Positions 27,622 through 37,636 of a stretch of 64,000 bases of DNA are shown here, piece after piece. The translations under genes and the position numbers were made by a program. Origin of the DNA: Asticcacaulis sp. ZE23SCel15 (lineage in GTDB: Bacteria; Pseudomonadota; Alphaproteobacteria; Caulobacterales; Caulobacteraceae). Under the pieces are notes generated by a model. It did not search any database and was not told where the DNA came from. It worked only from the letters and a program-made list of their open reading frames with translations. The DNA lies in the NCBI RefSeq assembly GCF_030505395.1, contig NZ_CP130044.1:977001-1041000 (forward strand), written 5' to 3'. Numbering within the stretch: the stretch's first letter is position 1; the number at the start of each line of letters is the position of its first letter.

Positions 27622-28986
27622 TTAGAGGATGCGCTTGAGATGCGCGACAAAGAATCCGTCCTGACCGCCTTTGCGATGATGGGGCAGAAGCCGTAACCAG
27701 CCTTCAGCCGTCACATCGCGGGCATCTAACCCCAGTTGGTCCTGCGCAAAAGCGGTATCAACGGCGGCGGTAGTAAAGTCTTTGTTACGACGCAGGAAAG
27801 CCAGAATTTGCGTTTCGCCCTCTTCGCGCTCCAGTGAGCAGGTCGCATAGACCAGACTGCCGCCCGGTTTGACGCGCGTGGCCACGGCATCGAGCATCCG
27901 GTGCTGAACATCGGCCAGCTTTGAGACTTCTGAGGGCTTGGCCGCCCATAGCACATCGGGCTGACGGCGGAAGGTACCCGTGGCCGAACACGGCGCATCC
28001 AGCAGCACCACGTCGAATTGGCGCTCATCGTCAAAGCTTTCCGCGTCGACGCAGTGGGTTTCAGCGCTGAATTTCAGGCGCGTCAGGTTTTCTTCAACGC
28101 GCTTCAGGCGGTTTTTGGAACGATCCAGCGCCACAACCTCAGCCCCCTTGGCCAGCAGTTGCAGGGTCTTTCCGCCCGGTGCCGCGCAAATATCGATGGC
28201 GGTTTTACCGTTCAGATCACCCAGCAAGGCGACCGGGATCGCGGCCGCCGCATCCTGCACCCACCACACACCGTCGTCATAGCCTGACCAGGTGCGCACA
28301 TCGCCGCGCAGATTTGAGCGCAGGGTCAGTCCGCCGATAGCTTCGCCTTCCAGCGCCTCCGTGTGAGCCTTGAGCGCATCCATATCGCGGAAGGTCAGGT
28401 CAGTCGCCGGTTCCTCGGTCAGGGCCATAGCAATGCCACCCGCAGATTCTTCGCCGTAAGTCGCCTTCCAGCGCTGCCACAGCCAGTCGGGCACCAGCCG
28501 CTGCGGATTGACATCTTTAAGGCCGCCCTCACGGATCAGGCCGCGCAGAATGGCGTTGATCAGGCCCTTAAACGGGCGGGTATTGTTATTGCGCTCGGCC
28601 AGCTTGACGGTCGTAGAAACGGCGGCGAAATCCGGCACCTGCATGAAGAAAATCTGCGCCATGCCGATCCGCAATAGGGCCTTGGGCGCATCGGGCGGCA
28701 TTTTCTGGGTTTTCTTAGCGATGATAAAATCAAGCTGACCTAACCGGCGCAGCACCAGCAAGGCCAGCGCACGGGCAAAGGCGCGCTCGGATTCGCTTAA
28801 AGCCATAAATTCTGCCGACGATCCGGCCTCATCAAACCCGTTGCGCTTGGTTTGCGCCGCCGCGATCAGATCAAGGGCGGCAATCCGCGCCCGCAAACCG
28901 ATATCGTTATCCAGCGTTTCAGCATCATCCGGAATACGGGGATTAGGTTTGCCACCCGATTTCGGGGCAGAACGCGGTTTTGACAT
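27622..28986 (-). CDS. rsmB: 16S rRNA (cytosine-C5)-methyltransferase RsmB
   Basis: Methylates C967 (E. coli numbering) of 16S rRNA. The 454-aa protein has an N-terminal NusB-like RNA-binding domain (ARALALLVLRRLGQLDFIIA) and a C-terminal SAM methyltransferase with AIDICAAPGGKTLQLLAKGA. The two catalytic cysteines lie in LLDAPCSATGTFRRQPDV and LVYATCSLEREEGE. The C-terminal end HHRKGGQDGFFVAHLKR is typical. It is downstream of htpX with a hairpin between them. Confidence 0.95.
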   Translation of the reverse strand: MSKPRSAPKSGGKPNPRIPDDAETLDNDIGLRARIAALDLIAAAQTKRNGFDEAGSSAEFMALSESERAFARALALLVLRRLGQLDFIIAKKTQKMPPDAPKALLRIGMAQIFFMQVPDFAAVSTTVKLAERNNNTRPFKGLINAILRGLIREGGLKDVNPQRLVPDWLWQRWKATYGEESAGGIAMALTEEPATDLTFRDMDALKAHTEALEGEAIGGLTLRSNLRGDVRTWSGYDDGVWWVQDAAAAIPVALLGDLNGKTAIDICAAPGGKTLQLLAKGAEVVALDRSKNRLKRVEENLTRLKFSAETHCVDAESFDDERQFDVVLLDAPCSATGTFRRQPDVLWAAKPSEVSKLADVQHRMLDAVATRVKPGGSLVYATCSLEREEGETQILAFLRRNKDFTTAAVDTAFAQDQLGLDARDVTAEGWLRLLPHHRKGGQDGFFVAHLKRIL

Positions 28987-29029
28987 AAAAGAAGATCCTT
29001 GGAATACCTGATTAGTCGCGCATAGTAAG

Positions 29030-29056
29030 AGCCGTCCTTTACAGGAAAGGACGGCT
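29030..29056. terminator. Perfect 11-bp hairpin between htpX and rsmB
   Basis: AGCCGTCCTTT and AAAGGACGGCT pair around a 5-base loop. It lacks a clear T-run on the minus strand, so it may be a weak terminator or an RNA-stability hairpin for htpX. Confidence 0.6.
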
Positions 29057-29091
29057 TGACTTCAACCATACAACTATAATTAACCGCCAGA

Positions 29092-29991
29092 TTAAACGGT
29101 CGGCACGCTGGTATAGTCCTGTGGCTTACGGCTGGCCCCCATGCGACCGGCCAGTTCAAACAGCGCCTTAACGCGGTTATCGGTATTGGGGTGGGTCGAA
29201 AACAGATTGTCCATACGCTGCCCCGACAACGGATTGATGATAAACATGTGCGCTGAGGCCGGATTGTGCTCGGCCTGATGATTGACGATGCCGCGCGCAT
29301 AGGCTTCGATTTTCTTCAGGGCGCGCGCCAGACTTTCCGGATCGCCACAGATTTCCGCCCCCATCCGGTCGGCATCATATTCACGGGCGCGCGAAATCGC
29401 CATCTGCACGATCATAGCGGCGATTGGCGCCAGAACCGCCATCAACAGTACGACCACGATATTGGGCCGGTCTTCGTCATCGCCGCCGCCAAAGAACATA
29501 GCGAAATTGGCGAGGGATGAGATGGCCCCGGCCAGAGTTGCGGTCACTGTCATGATCAGGGTATCGCGGTTTTTAACGTGGGCCAGTTCGTGGGCCATCA
29601 CACCGCGGATTTCATCGCGATCCAGAATTTGCAACAGGCCGGTCGTCGCCGCCACAGCCGCATTTTCAGGGTTGCGGCCCGTCGCAAAGGCATTGGGCTG
29701 ATCGTTCTGGATGATATAGACCTTGGGCATCGGCAGGTTGGCCCGGTGCGCCAATTCCACAATATCGTCGTAATAGTTGCGCACCAGCGATGACGGCGCA
29801 TTTGGCCCGACCTCTTCGGCGCGATACGCCTTAAGCACCATCTTATCCGAATTCCAGTAGGCGAAAATGTTGAGCGCCAGCGCCAAGCCCAAAGCGATCA
29901 GCATCCCCGTAGGCCCCGCCAAGGTCAGGCCGATCACGCCGAACACGGCGGTCATCCCTGCCAGAAGCATAAAGGTCTTTAACGGGTTCAT
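29092..29991 (-). CDS. htpX: Membrane zinc metalloprotease HtpX
   Basis: Inner-membrane M48 peptidase that degrades misfolded membrane proteins. The 299-aa protein has two N-terminal membrane segments ([20 protein letters not shown]), the zinc motif HELAH in [16 protein letters not shown], two further membrane segments, and the third ligand region [15 protein letters not shown]. It is the first gene of the minus-strand run and divergent from the SDHAF4-like gene. Confidence 0.95.
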   Translation of the reverse strand: MNPLKTFMLLAGMTAVFGVIGLTLAGPTGMLIALGLALALNIFAYWNSDKMVLKAYRAEEVGPNAPSSLVRNYYDDIVELAHRANLPMPKVYIIQNDQPNAFATGRNPENAAVAATTGLLQILDRDEIRGVMAHELAHVKNRDTLIMTVTATLAGAISSLANFAMFFGGGDDEDRPNIVVVLLMAVLAPIAAMIVQMAISRAREYDADRMGAEICGDPESLARALKKIEAYARGIVNHQAEHNPASAHMFIINPLSGQRMDNLFSTHPNTDNRVKALFELAGRMGASRKPQDYTSVPTV

Positions 29992-30072
29992 CGGGTGGTA
30001 TCTCCTTGTGAGAATGGGGGTACAGGTTTAGATATTGCGATGAACCCCGGCGATTTCAAGAGGATCACACCT

Positions 30073-30300
30073 ATGGCCAGCGATAAACCCGACACCGCTT
30101 CTGAAACGCCGGAACCTTTGCCCGCTAAGGTTTTAACGCCGGAAGCGCAACGCGCGCTCGCCGAAGCGGCTGAGCGCCGCGCACAGGCCGATGCACTGGA
30201 GCAGGCCCGCCTGAAAGACATCGAAGAAGGTGGCCCCGCAGGCTTAGAACCCACCCGCTACGGCGACTGGGAACGCAAGGGCATCGTCACAGATTTTTAG
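30073..30300 (+). CDS. DUF1674 / succinate dehydrogenase assembly factor 4-like protein
   Basis: This small protein of 75 aa starts from the ATG at 30073, chosen because AGAGGA lies about 10 bases upstream; an upstream start would add 26 residues. The C-terminus GGPAGLEPTRYGDWERKGIV is the DUF1674 signature shared with the SDHAF4 family, which helps mature the flavinylated succinate dehydrogenase subunit. The N-terminal half is a charged Ala/Glu-rich helix. It is divergent from htpX, a placement seen in other alphaproteobacteria. The stop TAG overlaps a REP-like repeat. Confidence 0.85.
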   Translation: MASDKPDTASETPEPLPAKVLTPEAQRALAEAAERRAQADALEQARLKDIEEGGPAGLEPTRYGDWERKGIVTDF

Positions 30301-30330
30301 CAGGGTCACAGACCCTGCACCCTGAACTTG
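30298..30330 (+). repeat. REP-like repeat on the TAG stop of the SDHAF4-like gene
   Basis: TAGCAGGGTC starts the unit and TAG is the stop codon. The palindrome GCAGGGTCACAGACCCTGC is followed by the tail ACCCTGAACTT. Confidence 0.8.
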
Positions 30331-30354
30331 GAGCAAACCCGTCATGAGTTTTGA

Positions 30355-30384
30355 GTATCGGGGTGCAGGGGACGAGTCCCCTGC
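30355..30384 (-). repeat. REP-like repeat, inverted partner
   Basis: The palindrome GCAGGGGACGAGTCCCCTGC at 30365-30384 has its tail GGGGT on the left. It is therefore in inverse orientation to the copy at 30298, forming a pair between convergent genes. Confidence 0.75.
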
Positions 30385-30398
30385 GAAATCCCTCATAA

Positions 30399-30968
30399 TT
30401 ACTTCGCCACCGGGCGGACGATACGCGGTTCAAGGTTTTGCTTCACCTCGCGCGCATCAAAGGCCATGGCATCATTCGCAGGCTTCGGGCCCTTACCGAA
30501 GATAACCTCGGCATTGGCTTCGTAGCGGCGGAATTCCTGGGTATCGACCTCATCAAAGGCGCTGTAGCCAAAGCCCCAGCGGCTCCAGCGGTTGCGCTGA
30601 TAATAGCGCCACGACAAAGATCCATAAAACGGGCTGTAGAACGGATCGCGGCTGACGGTGGTGCGATAGGTCTTGTTCTCTTCGGTATTGCGATGCGCCA
30701 GCGTAAACCAGTCATAGCCGTTTTCCAACGTCAACTCTGCCGCGCGGAACAGCATATAATCTTCAACCGTTTCGCGCGGGGTTGAGGTATTGCCGGAGAA
30801 GCTCAGGCGGTAGCGATTGCTCTCAATCCGCTGCTCCTGATAGCCACGGGCAAAGCTGGCCGACGATTTCGGGTCTGCCGGCTGATAAGGGGTCGGTGTC
30901 GCACAGGCCGCGAGCGTCAGGGCGGCAACACTTGTAAGGGCCAGTAAAATTTTACGAATTGGTTTCAT
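30399..30968 (-). CDS. Putative lipoprotein, CC0125/CC1285-like
   Basis: This 189-aa protein has a lipoprotein signal peptide ending LTLAAC. The mature part has the segments DYMLFRAAELTLENGYDWFT and YSPFYGSLSWRYYQRNRWSR. These resemble the Caulobacterales CC0125/CC1285 lipoprotein family, an assignment made from memory. The function is unknown. It is transcribed alone on the minus strand, convergent with the SDHAF4-like gene, with a pair of REP-like repeats between them. Confidence 0.75.
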   Translation of the reverse strand: MKPIRKILLALTSVAALTLAACATPTPYQPADPKSSASFARGYQEQRIESNRYRLSFSGNTSTPRETVEDYMLFRAAELTLENGYDWFTLAHRNTEENKTYRTTVSRDPFYSPFYGSLSWRYYQRNRWSRWGFGYSAFDEVDTQEFRRYEANAEVIFGKGPKPANDAMAFDAREVKQNLEPRIVRPVAK

Positions 30969-31043
30969 GTCAAATTCCCCCGCTGTATGCGGTTATACTA
31001 TCTCCCCCAAAGCTTATACGTCAATGTGGCTTTAATAGGTCAC

Positions 31044-31715
31044 TTATAAAGGCTGCATCATCAGTAGCTCGTGGGCCGCATGGTAAAAGATCATGGCGGC
31101 GATCCCCATCAGCAGCACGCCGACCAGCAGATCAAACTTTTGTTTGTTGTGCGGATCATTGAGCACTTTCGCCAGTCCTACCGCGCCCAGGCCGTAGGCG
31201 GTCATGGAAATCATATCCATGCCAATGGTTGTGGCGGCAAACACACTCATCTGGGCAGGCATGGGCAGGGTGATATCGACAAACGGCGGCAGGACGGCGC
31301 TGAAAAATAGCGTTACCTTGGGATTCAGAATCTGTACGCCAAACCCTCGTTTAAAGGTTAGCCACAGGCTATCTGAAATCATGGTCGCGGGCAGGGCTAT
31401 CGTTTCCCCGGCAAGGTTTAGCCCGCCTTTGAAGGTATTAAACCCGATCCAGCCGAGATAGAGCGCGCCCAACACCGCGATAAGCTGAAACACCAGCGGC
31501 ACGGCCAGTATCAGCAAGTGCAGCCCAAAGGCGGCGGCGATAAACCAGATCAGGGTCGCGGCATTCAATCCGGCCACCGCTGAAAAGACATGGGCGGACT
31601 TACCCGAACGGCCCGTGGCTATGGCAAACAGATTGGCAGGCCCCGGCGCTATCGCCATGACGAACATGGTGACCAGAAAGGCTGAAAACTTGGATGGATC
31701 GACGGGCGGGGTCAT
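31044..31715 (-). CDS. LysE/RhtB-family amino-acid exporter
   Basis: This 223-aa inner-membrane protein has the LysE pattern: FLVTMFVMAIAPGPANLFAI near the N-terminus, then GKSAHVFSAVAGLNAATLIW, LYLGWIGFNTFKGGL and a segment LTFKRGFGVQILNPKVTLFF. Six membrane segments are expected. The substrate cannot be assigned. It stands alone between the putative lipoprotein and argG, with a REP-like repeat just upstream. Confidence 0.88.
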   Translation of the reverse strand: MTPPVDPSKFSAFLVTMFVMAIAPGPANLFAIATGRSGKSAHVFSAVAGLNAATLIWFIAAAFGLHLLILAVPLVFQLIAVLGALYLGWIGFNTFKGGLNLAGETIALPATMISDSLWLTFKRGFGVQILNPKVTLFFSAVLPPFVDITLPMPAQMSVFAATTIGMDMISMTAYGLGAVGLAKVLNDPHNKQKFDLLVGVLLMGIAAMIFYHAAHELLMMQPL

Positions 31716-31736
31716 GCGGGTGCTACGTTATGGGGC

Positions 31737-31755
31737 GCGGGGTCTGAGACCCCGC
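31737..31755. repeat. REP-like palindrome upstream of the LysE-family gene
   Basis: GCGGGGTCTGAGACCCCGC is a perfect palindrome, 22 bases upstream of the exporter start. Together with 31817-31846 it flanks the argG terminator. Confidence 0.75.
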
Positions 31756-31763
31756 AGTTACTA

Positions 31764-31807
31764 TTCAATAGAAAAGCCCGACCTAATGGCCGGGCTTTTC
31801 TATTGAA
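31764..31807. terminator. Terminator after argG
   Basis: Arms of 17 bases, TTCAATAGAAAAGCCCG and CGGGCTTTTCTATTGAA, are perfectly complementary around a 10-base loop. It lies 39 bases past the argG stop and can act in both directions. Confidence 0.88.
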
Positions 31808-31816
31808 GGATAAAGG

Positions 31817-31845
31817 CTGGGGCCACAAGCCCCAGACCCCGGAAC

Positions 31846-31848
<3 letters not shown>
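31817..31848 (-). repeat. REP-like repeat on the TAA stop of argG
   Basis: On the minus strand the argG stop begins TAAGTTCCGGGG and runs directly into the palindrome CTGGGG...CCCCAG at 31817-31835. This is the tail-first orientation of the REP-like unit. Confidence 0.7.
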
Positions 31849-33081
<1,233 letters not shown>

Positions 33082-33181
33082 GGGGCAAAACCGCCTTAAC
33101 AAGAGGGGACAAACTATGTCCGCGCGTTTAAAGCCCCAACCCCCAAGATGCAAGTTGTTTTGCACCCTTAAACCTTATGGA

Positions 33182-33299
33182 TAACCCGCTGTGAGGCGGC
33201 GAAAAGTTCTGGCTTTTGAGCACTGCCGCGCAGCGTACATGGGTACGTGAGCAGCAGAGCGGAAAAAGACGGGATTTTGCAGCTCCTCACAGATAGGGT
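33182..33299. repeat. Nested inverted-repeat element between kup and argG
   Basis: The ends AACCCGCTGTGAGG and CCTCACAGATAGGGTT are complementary apart from a small internal mismatch. The centre holds CGTAC/GTACG around ATGG, flanked by further near-complementary stretches. The region looks like one long hairpin of about 118 bases. No ORF is credible here. Confidence 0.6.
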
Positions 33300-33310
33300 T
33301 AGGCGAAGGT

Positions 33311-35410
33311 TTACACAGTGACTTGCGTTCCGAGTTCGACCACCCGTCCCGGCGGAATATGGAAATATTCGGTCGGATTTGCGGCGTTCTTCATCAGGAA
33401 GATATAGAGCTTGTCCTGCCACAGCGGCATACCGGAATTGGCCGACGGCACCACCGAGCGCCGCCCCAGAAAGAACGAAGTCGACATGATGTCGAACTTC
33501 AGCCCCTGTTTGCGGCATAGGCCCAGCGCCTTGGGCAGGTTCGGGCTTTCCATAAAGCCGTAGGCAATCACCACTTTTTTGAAATCGGCATTGATGATTT
33601 CAATCGTCACCCGGTCTTCGGGGGCGACGCGCGGGGTGTTGGCGGTCTTGACGGTCAGGATGACGTTTTTCTCATGCAGAACCTTATTGTGCTTAAGGTT
33701 GTGCATCAGGGCGACCGGCGCCACATCAGGGTCTGAGGTCAGGAAAATAGCCGTGCCTGACGCGCGGTGGGGCGGGCGGGCCTGCATCATATCGACCAGA
33801 TCATTGAGCCCAACACTGTCGCGGCGGGTCTTTTCGGTCAGGATCTGCGTGCCGCGCACCCAAGTCGCCATGACAATAAACAAGGCCGTGGCGATCAGGA
33901 TCGGCAGCCAGCCGCCGGTGAAGAAACGCAGCATATTGGCCGTAAGAAATGCCAGATCAAGGATCATAAACGGGATGAGGAAGGCCAGTACCTGCGCCCA
34001 GCGCCACTTCCATAACTGGCGCATGACAATGGCCGCCATCGCGGTGGTGACCACCATCGTCCCGGTTACCGCCAGGCCGTAAGCATGGGCCAGAGCCGAA
34101 GAGGTCTGGAAGCTCAGCATGACCACCAACACCCCGATCAGCAGCATGGAATTGATCTGCGGCACGAAAATCTGACCCGACTGGGTCTCCGACGTGCGCA
34201 GCACATCCAGTCGCGGCAGGAGGCCAAGCTGTATCGCTTGCTGCGTCAGGGAAAACGCGCCCGTAATCACGGCCTGAGAGGCAATAAAGGTCGCCGCACC
34301 GGCCAGCAGCACCAGCGGCAGACGCAAGGCCAGCGGGGCCATCTCAAAGAACCAGTTCAGCTCCTGAAACGGCGCGCCACTTTCGATCGACATATCCAGC
34401 ATCGACAGGGCCAAGGCGCCCTGACCCAGATAGTTGACCGCCAGACACGGCAGCACAAAAAACAGCCACGCCGCCTGAATGGGCCAGCGCCCAAAGTGAC
34501 CCATATCGGCCGTCAGAGCTTCGGCCCCGGTCACGGTCAGGAACACCGCCCCCAGCACGATAAAGCCCGCCAGACCATGTTCGGCCAGAAATTTCACAGC
34601 ATAATAGGGGCTGATCGCCAGCATAATATCAGGATGGGTGATGAGCTGACCGACACCGAGCGCTGCCATAACCGCAAACCAGACCATACAGATCGGTCCA
34701 AAGAACCGCCCGACCTTTTCTGTACCGTGGCTCTGGATAAAGAACAGCCCCAGCAACATGATGATGGCAATCAGCATCACCATCTGGGTGCTGATGGAAT
34801 CTTCAAGGCCCGGAATGGTGCGCAGGCCTTCAACCGCCGACAGAACCGAAATCGCCGGTGTAATCACGGCATCGCCGTAAAACAGCGCCGCCCCAATGAC
34901 CCCCAGCACAAAAATAAACGGCGTGCGTTTACCCATCGCCCGCATGGCCAGGGCCATCAGCGACAGCACCCCGCCTTCGCCTTTGTTGTCGGCTCGCATG
35001 ATGAAAAAGACGTACTTAACCGTCACCACCAGTATCAGCGCCCACAGGGCCAGTGACACCACACCCAAGATCTCAGAGCGCGTTACCCCGTCATGGGCGG
35101 CGGCATGAAGCGCTTCTTTGAACGCGTACAGGGGCGATGTGCCGATATCGCCGAACACAACCCCGACCGAGCCGATGGCCAGCGCCAGAAACCCGGCACC
35201 TTTCGCAGCCCCGTGACCACCACCATGCCCAGACGCAGCGGATTCGCCCGCACTTTTGCCATCACCGCAATCTGTTTTTGCAGCCGCCTCTTTATTCGAG
35301 GCCGCAACATCCTTAGATATAGCAGTGTGAGAAATAGTTTCGCCCGAAGTGGCTCCGGGTGTTGGCGACGCGGAGGAGGCGGCGTCGTCCTTTGGGGTAT
35401 CCCCGATCAT
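33311..35410 (-). CDS. kup: Potassium uptake protein Kup
   Basis: Low-affinity proton-coupled K+ importer. The ATG at 35410 gives about 699 aa, chosen because AGGAG lies about 10 bases upstream. About 70 residues of low-complexity, Ala/Ser/Gly-rich cytosolic sequence precede the first conserved segment ALAIGSVGVVFGDIGTSPLY. Other family marks are KYVFFIMRADNKGEGGVLSL, GDAVITPAISVLSAVEGL and QGALALSMLDMSIESGAPFQ. About 12 membrane segments and a soluble C-terminal domain follow. It is divergent from the Rrf2 gene. Confidence 0.96.
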   Translation of the reverse strand: MIGDTPKDDAASSASPTPGATSGETISHTAISKDVAASNKEAAAKTDCGDGKSAGESAASGHGGGHGAAKGAGFLALAIGSVGVVFGDIGTSPLYAFKEALHAAAHDGVTRSEILGVVSLALWALILVVTVKYVFFIMRADNKGEGGVLSLMALAMRAMGKRTPFIFVLGVIGAALFYGDAVITPAISVLSAVEGLRTIPGLEDSISTQMVMLIAIIMLLGLFFIQSHGTEKVGRFFGPICMVWFAVMAALGVGQLITHPDIMLAISPYYAVKFLAEHGLAGFIVLGAVFLTVTGAEALTADMGHFGRWPIQAAWLFFVLPCLAVNYLGQGALALSMLDMSIESGAPFQELNWFFEMAPLALRLPLVLLAGAATFIASQAVITGAFSLTQQAIQLGLLPRLDVLRTSETQSGQIFVPQINSMLLIGVLVVMLSFQTSSALAHAYGLAVTGTMVVTTAMAAIVMRQLWKWRWAQVLAFLIPFMILDLAFLTANMLRFFTGGWLPILIATALFIVMATWVRGTQILTEKTRRDSVGLNDLVDMMQARPPHRASGTAIFLTSDPDVAPVALMHNLKHNKVLHEKNVILTVKTANTPRVAPEDRVTIEIINADFKKVVIAYGFMESPNLPKALGLCRKQGLKFDIMSTSFFLGRRSVVPSANSGMPLWQDKLYIFLMKNAANPTEYFHIPPGRVVELGTQVTV

Positions 35411-35575
35411 ATGGTGTACTCTCCTGAGGGCGGAAACTACGTTACGCACACACGCACTACGTAAATACCCTCGTTTGAACGGCGGGGCTATTACGCCCTT
35501 TTTAAGATGGTTTCAATCGTTCTCCCTGCTTTTCGCTAGGAACCGGCCCAAAATTATCGTAACAATGTTTTGATC

Positions 35576-35995
35576 ATGTCTGACAGTCAAAGATTTCCCG
35601 TTGCCGCCCATACGCTGGCTTATCTGGCTCACAGAGGCGCCTATTCACGCGAACAGGCGGTGTCATCGTCTGTGCTGGCCGCCTCCATTCCAACCAATCC
35701 GGTGGTGATCCGCCGCATGACGACCCAGCTTTCCAAGGCCGGGCTTGTGGCGACCTGTTCAGGGGTCTCCGGTGGAGCGTGGCTATTGAAAAAAGCCGAC
35801 GCTATCCATCTGGATGAAGTCCTGTCCGCCGTGCATGGCTGCGCGCATTTGGGCAGCGCCCCACCGGGTGCCAAGGGCTGCCCCGTCGGACAAGCTATCC
35901 CCAAGGCGGTCAATGAGGCCATGAAGGTCGCCAATAGTGCGGCGTCCGGGGCTTTGTCCAAAATCACCGTGGCCGATCTGATTAACAGCATCTGA
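35576..35995 (+). CDS. Rrf2-family transcriptional regulator
   Basis: This 139-aa product starts from the ATG at 35576; a TTG at 35570 is a possible alternative. The N-terminal winged helix (FPVAAHTLAYLAHRGAYSRE, NPVVIRRMTTQLSKAGLVAT) is typical of Rrf2/BadM regulators. Cysteines occur in VATCSG, VHGCAH and KGCPVG. The last two could bind metal or sense redox state, but the spacing is not the standard three-Cys iron-sulfur loop, so the signal is unclear. The SDR gene follows after 7 bases and is the obvious partner. Confidence 0.85.
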   Translation: MSDSQRFPVAAHTLAYLAHRGAYSREQAVSSSVLAASIPTNPVVIRRMTTQLSKAGLVATCSGVSGGAWLLKKADAIHLDEVLSAVHGCAHLGSAPPGAKGCPVGQAIPKAVNEAMKVANSAASGALSKITVADLINSI

Positions 35996-36002
35996 GGTTC
36001 CC

Positions 36003-36800
36003 GTGTCGCGACGTCTCGTTTTAATCACAGGCGCTTCCGCTGGTATCGGTCTGGCGTTCGCGCGCGTCTATGCCTCCCACGGCTGGGATGTCGTGGTTAC
36101 CGGCAGACGGGCTGACCGGTTGGAAAAGCTGGCCGAAGAAATCAAATTGCGCTTTGGCGTCGAAGCCTTTGCCGTGCCGGGTGACCTGTCCGATCCGGCC
36201 ACCCCTGAAAAGCTGATGGCTGCCATAACCGCCCTAGGCCGTCAGGTCGACGGGTTAGTCAATAACGCGGGCTACAGTATCCCCGAAGGCTTTGTCGGCA
36301 ATGTCTGGGACAGCCACCGCCATTTCCTTCAGGTGCTGCTGCACGCACCGACCGAATTGGCCCACCGCGTTTTACCGGGGATGATTGAGCGTAAGTTCGG
36401 CCGTATTATCAACGTGGCTTCACTGGCCGCGTACCTGCCCGGATCACCCGGCGATACGCTGTACGGGCCGGTCAAATCCTATCTGCTGAAGTTCTCGCAA
36501 GGGCTTCATCTGGAAACCCGCGACCACGGCGTCCATGTCTCGGCCCTGTGCCCCGGCTGGACCTATTCTGAGTTCCATGACGTCAACGGCACGCGCTCAA
36601 AGCTGTCGCAGTCGTTTCCGGAATGGGTGTGGATGGGCGCTGACGAAGTCGCCCGCGAAGGCTATCTGGCGGCTGAGGCCAACCGCGCGGCGTGCGTGCC
36701 CGGTGCGCCCAATAAGGTGGCGGCGGCGGTGCTCAAAGTTCTGCCCGACGACTGGACGCTGGAGTTCGCCTCCGACCGCCTGCGCAAAATCAACCGGTAA
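36003..36800 (+). CDS. Short-chain dehydrogenase/reductase
   Basis: NAD(P)-dependent oxidoreductase, 265 aa, starting with GTG. The Rossmann motif is TGASAGIG near the N-terminus, VNNAG lies further on, and the catalytic Ser and YxxxK are in NVASLAAYLPG and LYGPVKSYL. The GRRADRL segment after strand 2 suggests NADP preference, by inference. The substrate is unknown. It sits 7 bases behind an Rrf2 regulator that probably controls it. Confidence 0.87.
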   Translation: MSRRLVLITGASAGIGLAFARVYASHGWDVVVTGRRADRLEKLAEEIKLRFGVEAFAVPGDLSDPATPEKLMAAITALGRQVDGLVNNAGYSIPEGFVGNVWDSHRHFLQVLLHAPTELAHRVLPGMIERKFGRIINVASLAAYLPGSPGDTLYGPVKSYLLKFSQGLHLETRDHGVHVSALCPGWTYSEFHDVNGTRSKLSQSFPEWVWMGADEVAREGYLAAEANRAACVPGAPNKVAAAVLKVLPDDWTLEFASDRLRKINR

Positions 36801-36812
36801 CGGCTACTGAAT

Positions 36813-37541
36813 TTACGCCCCATGCGCCGTCGCATAAGGATGGGCGGCGGAAGGCGTAATGATATCCTGTGTGATGACGCTTAAAGACGAGATAATGATC
36901 TGAATAGCCAGCGCACACAAGATCAACCCCAGCACCCGAATAACCACCACCATGCCAACCCGGCCCAGCAGTTTTGAGATCGTGCCGGTAAAAAAGAACG
37001 TCAAAAAGATCGCCACAGCCGTCGACAAAATTGCCCCCAGACCGACCAACATCCCGGCCCAGCCATATTTTTGAGCTTCCCCGGCCTGAATGATAACGGT
37101 CGAAATGGCGCCCGGCCCGATCAGCAACGGAATCGCAAACGGCACGACCAGCTTTTCAAAGCTGATATTGGCCGACGCCCGACCGGTCAGGATTTTGACC
37201 TGCTTGTCTGCGTCCGGCTTTTCATTGACGTGCTCAACCTCTTCGAACATGGCCAAAAAGTCGCCGCGCGTCATATCAAGGCCCAACAGGAACAGCAAAA
37301 TGCCGCCGGCAATGCGGAACGCATCCATCGAAATGCCGAAAAATTGCAGCAGTTTCAGGCCTGTAAAGAAAAAGAAGCTTAAGAACAACGCCGAAAATAT
37401 CGCGATATAAAAGGTCAGCCACTTCCGCGTCGATTTTGAGTGCGACCGCGTCGCCGCCGCGAAAATCGGCACATTGCCAATCGGGTCAAGCAGGGCGAAC
37501 AGGGTGATAAAAAAGTTGACGTAAAACTCAACCAGGTTCAT
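36813..37541 (-). CDS. MarC-family integral membrane protein
   Basis: This 242-aa product starts from the ATG at 37541 (MNLVEFYVNFFITLFALLDP); an upstream start would add 30 poorly matching residues. Six membrane segments are visible, with the MarC-typical LLDPIGNVPIFAAAT and LVVPFAIPLLIGPGAISTVI. The function of the family is not settled. It is convergent with the SDR gene and divergent from pyrF. Confidence 0.88.
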   Translation of the reverse strand: MNLVEFYVNFFITLFALLDPIGNVPIFAAATRSHSKSTRKWLTFYIAIFSALFLSFFFFTGLKLLQFFGISMDAFRIAGGILLFLLGLDMTRGDFLAMFEEVEHVNEKPDADKQVKILTGRASANISFEKLVVPFAIPLLIGPGAISTVIIQAGEAQKYGWAGMLVGLGAILSTAVAIFLTFFFTGTISKLLGRVGMVVVIRVLGLILCALAIQIIISSLSVITQDIITPSAAHPYATAHGA

Positions 37542-37636
37542 GGGTGACCCGAATTTTGATAAGGCGAAGCAGGGATTTCGCGACCCTATCAAATCCCACC
37601 GTTCGGTTACAGCAGAAACTTTGAGGATCACCTTAC

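Noticed and set aside
34085-35056. 323-codon frame opposite kup
   Set aside because: Very His/Gln/Arg-rich shadow of a membrane protein gene; no start signal.
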